From positions 3,743,946 to 3,807,945 of the forward strand of contig SIJG01000001.1 of assembly GCA_023374025.1 (NCBI GenBank): a stretch of 64,000 bases of DNA, given 5' to 3'. The position numbers were made by a program, and so were the translations under genes. The stretch's first letter is position 1, and every line of letters begins with the position of its first letter. The DNA comes from Heterodera schachtii. Its lineage: Eukaryota > Nematoda > Chromadorea > Rhabditida > Heteroderidae. The notes below the pieces were generated by a model, which saw only the letters and a list, made by a program, of their open reading frames with translations, was not told the DNA's origin and ran no database searches. Below are positions 57,771-64,000 of the stretch, in pieces.

Positions 57771-60024
57771 AAATTTTTTGTCCAAATTTTTGTTGAGCTG
57801 TGCAAATGTCGGCCAATCATTCACCGGTTGCTCTGTTTCTGTTCCCCCTTTGGGCTTTCCATGGGCATTTTATGCTCCCCCCCTCCACTTGTCCTTCTCA
57901 ATTTGCACCTTTTCCCAAATTCGGCCCCCGAATTTTTTCTTTCTTTTATTTGATTGTCGGCATTCCGAACTTATTATTTTAGCTTATTTGTTAGTCGAAT
58001 TTCGACGCATCGGCATTTTGATGGGCAGCGGTCGAAATAATGTGATTATGTCTAGGGCTAATATTTTTAGGCAAAAGCCTATTTTTTTCCTGAGCTCCCC
58101 GTGGCCTGAAGCGCACGAAAAACATGTTTTTTTGGGCTGTTGTTAAGCTACTTTTCGAGTTATTAGTGCCTATTTTCTAGGCTTTTATTTTTAGCGCCTA
58201 AAAAGCCTAAAAAATTTTGTAAGAGCCTATTTTTGCCTATTTTGGCATTTTGCCCAAAATTATTAACAAAAATGCAATAAAAACGAAAAATGCACCCCTA
58301 AGAATCGACTAAAATTTAAAAAAAAAAATACACCCTTAAGAATCGACCCGAAATTTTTTCAAAAATACACCCATAAGAAATGAAAAACTTTTCAAAAATT
58401 CATATCAAAAATTTATTTATTTATTTTCTTGACAAGAATTTGTGCTTTAAAAATTATATATCTCAGTACTGATTTGGCCTAATTTTTTTTTACTTTTTTG
58501 AATACATTTTGTCATTTTACACCCCCTAAAAACGAGGTTTTTTAGTGCCTATTTTCCATTTTTAGGACCTATTTTGGGAGTTTTTTAGAGCCTAATGCGT
58601 ACCTATTTTGGCGGTTTTTAGTGCCTATAAATAATAGCCCTAATTATGTCATGTAATAAAAGATGGCGTTTCAGTCCAATAAGAAGGAATTTACTAAAAA
58701 ACAGGCCTCAGACAGCCAAGGGTTTGTCTTCAAAATATGATTCCGATGAAACACGGAAAAAGTCATCACAGGCCCAATTTTTCCTTTTCAAAAGAAGAAT
58801 ATAACAATTTAAACAAGAAAAATCTTTGATGGGGTGTGAATTGGTCAGTGTTTTCGTTGGCTGCTGCGTTTTCTCTCGTTCCTCTCTTCTCTCTCTACTT
58901 CTCTCTCTCAAATCCCCTCACTCTCCATCGAAACGACAAGGAAGGCAAAGACAAATAGCAAACGACCGCCGTCGTCCCCAGCCCCTCCCACTCGCAATAA
59001 ATCACAATGTCTTCAAAGCGGAAAAATTAAAAAAAAAAAAATTGCTTTGGAATGCTCACTATTTTCTGCGCTGGCAATAAATTACATGGTGACCACTGAA
59101 TTTTGATCATTACTACTGTAAAATGCACTATCTTCAGTATTTTTGTGACAATGACCGAAAAGTCACCACAAAAGCAAAAGACTTTATGGCTATTTTTCTA
59201 ATAATCCATGGGGTAGTCCCAGGATTTGGCTTGGAGGAAGTGCCGCCGCCCAGGGCGACCAGCTTTTTTCTTTTTTTTTACTTTTCACATCACTTTTTTT
59301 GCGGCGTTTTTTTCTGAAAAATTTTCGAGGAATGAGAAGCCCGGCGGTGCCTGCGCCAGGGAAAATGAGAATTTTGGTTTGGTCATATTTTCAAATATAG
59401 TAGAGTTGGCAAATCTTTTTTGGTGCTTGAGCTTGTTGTCCGCTGGACGCTGTGTTCCGCTGCTAACCTTACTTTTGGTTCTGATCAAAAAACTAATTAC
59501 ACCAACGTTTCGGATTACTCCTTCACGGTGATCGGGAGGTTCTAAAAATACACTAAAAACCGAGGAAAAAAAATTTAAAAAAAAAAACGTGGGCTAGAAA
59601 ACTTCCTGTGGAAAAACAGTAGGTTGTTAGAAAGAGAAAACAATACTTTAGTTTACTTTTGAAGACATGAAATTAGTTGCTTACTCAGTGAAAAAGCTCA
59701 TGGATGACTGCATTTTTAAAGCTTTTAAGAAATTTTGTTCTCATCAAAAATGGTCTGAATTTTCTCTGATTTTCTTTTGCTTTTTTTCCCTGTTTTTTGT
59801 GTTTTGAGTCTCCCGACGTCGCGAAGGAGTGAACCGATTTAAAGTAGTGACTTTAACTATAAATGAGCTATGATTTTGTTCTTTTAAATACAATTTGTTT
59901 TCCTATTTACTTTTCTTTAATTTTGTGCGATTTCGAATTTTACTGTTTTTAAATGAGCGAATGTGAAAAGGGAAATTCACAGAAACAAAAAATGTATTTC
60001 CCTACCATAAATGGAAACATTGAC
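57771..60024. other. Gap with dispersed repeats; no confirmed gene
   Basis: 58075-58640 is rich in TTTTTAGTGCCTATTTT-type repeats related to 15480-15560. 59400-59460 is an end fragment of the tRNA-like TIR element. Small open frames at 57802 (MSANHSPVALFLFPLWAFHG) and 58826 have no recognisable family. I cannot support them as genes. Confidence 0.5.
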
Positions 60025-60033
60025 CTCATTCGG

Positions 60034-61407
60034 TCTACGTCAGTTGGGCCCACACCAGGGCTGGACGAAATTTCGTGTCGTTTTCGTTTCGTCCTACATT
60101 TTCGGCCCTTTTTGAGTTTCGTTTTCGTGTTTCGTTTTCGTCCGCTAAAGTTTTTTCGTTTCGTTTTCGGTTTCGGTTTTCAAAATTTTGTTTTTCGTTT
60201 CGTGTTTCGTTTTCGATTTTTAAAATTTTGGATTTTCGTTTCGTTTTCGTTTTCGTCAGAGCAATATTTTACGAAAAAGACGAAAATATTTACACCCTTA
60301 AGAATGACTTTTTTGGTAAAAAATAATAAGTTTTATTATTTAAGTATTTTAGTTTAGTGGTGAAAACAGCAGGTTTATTTTGTGCTGTGCATTAATGTTC
60401 GATCCCGCATGACCGCACTTTATTTTACCGATTTTTTAATCATGTTTTTACCGATTTTAATAGAAAATCTCTATGAAATAGCACTCAAATTTTCAAAAAT
60501 TTTCCCGGCGTCGCCTATCGGTGCCGCCGGACCAACTTCCCATTCATCAACTTGTAAAAAAAAAATACACTGCAAAAAAAAACGTTTGAAAATCTTTTTT
60601 TTCAGCACGGTTTCACCGAAATGTACGATTTGCTAATTTCTTCCCCAATAATTGTTAAAATCCATAATAGGATGTGAAAAACATAACATTTTAATACATT
60701 TTTTATCGAAAAAAATATATTAACTGATTCGAACCAATTTTGCAAGATTGCCTTTTTTGACCCTAAATCTTATTTTTAAAGTTTTATGTTTCTTAATTAT
60801 GATTGAAATAAGTTCAAAAAATTTTCGGTTTTTTCGTTTCGTTTCGTACGAAAATGGTTATTTTTTCGTTTTCGTGTTTCGTTTTCGTCCGTCAAAGTTT
60901 TTTCGTTTCGTGTTTCGTTTTCGGTTTTCAAAATATTTTTTTCGTTTCGTGTTTCGTTTTCGTATCGAATGCACTTTTTCGTTTCGTTTTCGTATACGAA
61001 AAAATTTTTTTGTGATTTTCGCACAGCCCTGGCCCACACGTTTGGGCCCCAGCATATTTTTCCACTATAACTTTCGATAACTTTTTGTTTTGTCATCGAA
61101 ATCCAATAAACTTGGTATCATTCGAAAGCTTAATATATTTAGAAGCTTTTTCTAAGCTATTGCTTCGCGATTAGACAATTACCAAAAAAGTTATATAAGA
61201 AAATTGCAAAAAAGTCAATTTTTGAAATTTTTTCTTAATAAATTTTTTCAACGCTTGAAAATCTTTTCGCTTTTTTTGAGGCTAGTAGAGCATGTGAAGG
61301 GCTTTCGAATGATACCAAGATTATTGGATTTGGATGCCAAAGAAAAAAGCTATAGTGGAAAAACATGCTGGGGCCCAAACGTGAGGGCCCAACTGACGAG
61401 TTCCGAT
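60034..61407. mobile_element. Inverted-repeat element related to 1-346, split by a hAT-like insertion
   Basis: The left arm CGTCAGTTGGGCCCACAC is interrupted at 60056 and resumes at 61040 with GTTTGGGCCCCAGCATATTT. The right end reads GCTGGGGCCCAAACG, then GGGCCCAACTGACG at about 61370-61400. The interior matches 20-320 of the first element. A possible target duplication CTCATT(C)GG lies at 60025-60033 and 61408-61415. Confidence 0.78.
60056..61031. mobile_element. hAT-like non-autonomous element with TTTCG repeat arms
   Basis: Termini CAGGGCTG and CAGCCCTG are inverted and flanked by a perfect 8-bp duplication GCCCACAC (60048-60055, 61032-61039), a hAT hallmark. Both ends hold TTTCGTTTTCG repeat arrays in the same orientation. 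The middle has a GC-island unit (about 60505). There is no transposase. Confidence 0.88.
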
Positions 61408-61732
61408 CTCATTGGATTAATTCAAACATGAAAATAATTAATTTATTGTTTTCATAAAATTTAACAAAAATAAGTAAGAGAAAAAAAACATCATTTCAAT
61501 AATACCCAATAAAAATAATAATAATAATAATTTTGAGAGAACGAAAGAAGGTTATTTGTAAAAAACACATAAAACTGAACAGTCATAATTGCTCACAGAC
61601 CTTAAATTTAAAAATAAAATTTGAATATTTGCCAATTTACTTTTGTTCATTTGTCCGTTTTTGTCCATTTGTCCTTCCTCTTTTTCACTGCTGTCAAAAT
61701 GCCCATTTTGGTCAAAAGGCTGCAAAAACAAC
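61408..61732. other. 3' flank of TIKI gene with duplicated segment
   Basis: TTTGTCCGTTTTTGTCCATT and its surroundings (61645-61700) recur at 61803-61856 inside the last exon of the - strand gene, so the exon end has been tandemly duplicated. Confidence 0.6.
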
Positions 61733-63978
61733 TCATATTCCAAGGTAAATTATTTGAAATACAATATTTATTTTGTGTTTAAAGTACCATTTCACTTTTG
61801 ACCATTTGTCCGTTTTTGTCCATTTGTCCTTCCTCTTTTTCGCTGGTGTCAAAATGTCCATTTTGCTTCTCAAAATGCCAATGCTCATCATTTTCCGATT
61901 TCCTCCTTCTTTTTTTACCGTATTCACTTGCATTGTGCCCACATTTGCTGTGATTTGGTCGTTCTGTTCACAATCCTCCGTATATTTGATCACTCCAAAC
62001 AGTGCAAATGCACATGGAATTGCAATTGCGACGGCGAAAAGTGTCCAAAACAGAGAATTGCTGGGGGAGGGAATCTTAGGGAGGGGGCGGTACGGTATGA
62101 GGGGTACGTTACCCCCCCCCCCCCCCCCCCTCCCCGCCAAAAAAAATGGGTAAAATTTATTGAGGAAACTGAAATAAAAAGTTCGCTAGGCCAAAAGAGC
62201 TGGGCCCATCTCCAAAGGAATGCCTTCGCCTTTTTTACCTCGTCTCTTCTTCTTTCCCTGTGTCAGTCTTTTGCTGATTGGCATTGATTTTTACGATGGC
62301 ATTTTCCGTTTCTTTTCTTTTCCCATTTGGCTCAAATTGTCGTTCATCAACGGAATATCCGCGCAATCGCAACAGTTGCACGATGGAACCATTGCCGAGC
62401 AAATGACCTTTTGTGATAAGGAAGGACCGATTAATGAATGAGAGTAATTAAGCTATCTGAGAGAGGAGAGAGAGAGAGAGAGAAAGGGAAGGGAGAGAGT
62501 GTAAAGAGGGTGAGGCGAGAGAGGAAGAGTGGGAGGGAGAGAGAGAGGAGAGAGAGTGGGGGAGAGAGAGAGAGAGGGAGAAACGATCGGTCCTGCCAAT
62601 TTACTTATTCCAAAAGCGAAGAAAGTGCGCTTCTGTGAATTCTGTTCAATCAACTGAACGATTCTCGCAATCCATCGTTCGTTTCTGCGGCTAAATATGT
62701 CCGAAATGAGTCGTTTGTTCAGCTGAAAGTGACGGAAATACGGACTGAAAAAGTTGTCCGCCCCTTTGGTCGCTCACTTCGCTTAATTTCTCCGTTTTTG
62801 CCTTCGCTCCCGGGGAAAGGAATGCTCGGCCGATTAAGTCGTCCTCCGCTTCGAACTTTCCGCAATTGTACAGTCCGATGCTCGTCCTCGTTGAACTTTT
62901 CTTCAGCAATTCGTCGTCCGCTTTCTCCGTCATTTGCAATTCGTCGATGAGATGGCCAATGCCAAATTCCAACTGAATGTTCGTCACTGAATGGCCTTTT
63001 TGGGCGGTGTCGCCACCTGCTGCCGACCAAGTGAGGGCAAATAATCGCAAAGTTCGGGCACGTGCTCCACAAATGCCAATTGCTTCGCGCCCTTTTCCGC
63101 TTCTTCCCTTAGTTTCGAGTCCATTTCAATTTCACTTCCATTCGCTACTGAAGACAATTCGCGATTGGACAGCACATGAAGCAGGGAAGGCAGAAGCCAT
63201 TCGGCGGGCATTTCCGCCCATTCCATGCCGAAAATGGGCGGTCGTTGTTTGTTGTGACGGAAAACTGCAAAACAAAAGCGGACTCATAGAGGAACCAACT
63301 GATAAGTGATCAGACTCAAACGCACATTCGCCCAAATGTTCCCTGAGAGAAACGCTCAGAGTGTCCGCCGCTTCGCTTTTTTTCTTCCGTCGGATGCATT
63401 TCGCCAAACTTTCAATTCCCTCGTCGTCCGATTCAAACACTACGACATCGGAGGCCGAAAATTGTCGCTTCACTTCTTGGAAAACTGTTTCACAGAATAG
63501 GGAAAAGGGAGGGCGATGAAAAGGCTTTTGTTGGCATTTTCAACCGACCGAAAGGCCAAACGAAAAATGCAGGCACTCGGAGATAGCCTAAAGGGGGGAG
63601 GGGGGAGGTACAAGCAAAGGAAGGCATGCGAAAGGGAAAAGCCAACCGAACAAATGGACGGTGCCATTGACCGATGGGTGGCGAACTGTCCAAAGGTACG
63701 AATGACGCCCCTTAATTAATTGGCGATAAAATGTCGAATTTACGATCAATTGACCAAATTACAGTTGAAATGTGTTTTGTTTTATACACTTTCTCATTAG
63801 CTCTTTCCCCTTTTGTCGGTGCCTTTCGCTTCATTAATTTTCCATTAATTACTTTTTCATTAGCGAATTCCGTCATTTTCGTTGAATCATTGCCTTGGAA
63901 AGGTAAAGGACGGGCAGAAGAAAAGAAGAAGCAAATGAATGTGGAAAGGAAGAAGAAAAGACGGCACAAAGGGGACAT
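61733..63978 (-). CDS. TRABD2: TIKI-type metalloprotease (TraB/TIKI family)
   Basis: ATG 63976-63978 begins a signal peptide (MSPLCRLFFFLSTFICFFFS). After an intron comes LWTVRHPSVNGTVHLF, with a GTVH matching the first conserved G-x-x-H of TIKI proteins. Next are VKRQFSASDVVVFESDDEGI, then LREEAEKGAKQLAFVEHVPE (family: LAQEAERxGKxxGAVExVEE), SIGLYNCGKFEAEDDLI (family HYNCGDL), RRNERWIARIVQLIEQNSQK, and TFFAFGI joined across the intron to SHLLGNGSIVQLLRLRGYSV, giving the second G-x-x-H (GISH). A C-terminal membrane helix (FWTLFAVAIAIPCAFALFGV) and basic tail follow. TIKI proteases are membrane-anchored and clip the N-terminus of Wnt proteins, blocking signalling. The junction after the GTVH exon is uncertain, and the second exon block seems short of the PYTxVW segment. 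The stop at 61733 may be in a duplicated tail. Confidence 0.8.
62455..62592. repeat. (GA)n-rich microsatellite in TIKI intron
   Basis: GAGAGAGAG runs interrupted by GGAAGGG and GTGGG. It separates the exon ending TFFAFGI from the exon starting SHLLGN. Confidence 0.9.
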
Positions 63979-64000
63979 TTGGAGAAAAATGCCAAAAGAA

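Noticed and set aside
57778..58146. 122-codon + strand open frame
   Set aside because: Its second half enters dispersed repeat sequence and it matches no family. There is no splice or codon evidence.
60075..60326. Phe/Arg-rich open frames (RFRFVFRF)
   Set aside because: They are translations of the TTTCG repeat inside a hAT-like element and recur at 60750-61080 for the same reason.

Overview
This is an intron-rich eukaryotic window, almost certainly from a nematode and plausibly a tylenchid / plant-parasitic (cyst-nematode-like) species. Introns are very short (about 35-60 nt) with TTTCAG-type acceptors. The gene set includes a nematode-type secreted DB-module protein and an HNF4-like nuclear receptor, three introns use GC-AG instead of GT-AG, and intergenic and intronic DNA is packed with small inverted-repeat elements. 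No bacterial operons, CRISPR arrays or rRNA were seen.

Layout from left to right. (1) A cut-off inverted-repeat element (1-346), then four compact + strand genes: a secreted DB-module protein (599-1573), a small coiled-coil protein (2187-2918), mitochondrial ribosomal protein L55 (3257-3722) and the 60S-biogenesis factor MAK16 (4285-5157). (2) A - strand 5-oxoprolinase (5502-10910). (3) A gene-poor stretch (about 11-16.4 kb) of foldback repeats, CT microsatellites and poly-C tracts. (4) A + strand nuclear hormone receptor (about 16.4-20.8 kb) and a + strand NUP214-type nucleoporin (21.6-27.3 kb), each with a transposon-like element in an intron. (5) A - strand large extracellular or adhesion-type protein (27.6-38.3 kb) with several minisatellites and two nested inverted-repeat elements. 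(6) A + strand RMDN3/PTPIP51-like protein (38.9-43.5 kb) whose longest intron holds two more elements. (7) A - strand PRRC2/BAT2-like gene (43.8-55.1 kb) with an array of duplicated, frame-preserving exons. (8) A repeat-rich gap (55-61.4 kb) with a hAT-like element inserted into another element. (9) A - strand TIKI-type metalloprotease gene (61.7-64.0 kb).

Most genes are unrelated housekeeping or signalling loci. The most notable signals are the modular exon amplification in the PRRC2 gene, a foldback family whose 230-bp GC-rich core is almost invariant between copies while its flanks have diverged, a 20-bp motif shared by otherwise different inverted-repeat families, and elements that combine terminal inverted repeats with a tRNA-like segment. 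Exon models were built by hand from reading frames, splice signals and family resemblance. No alignment or RNA evidence was available.
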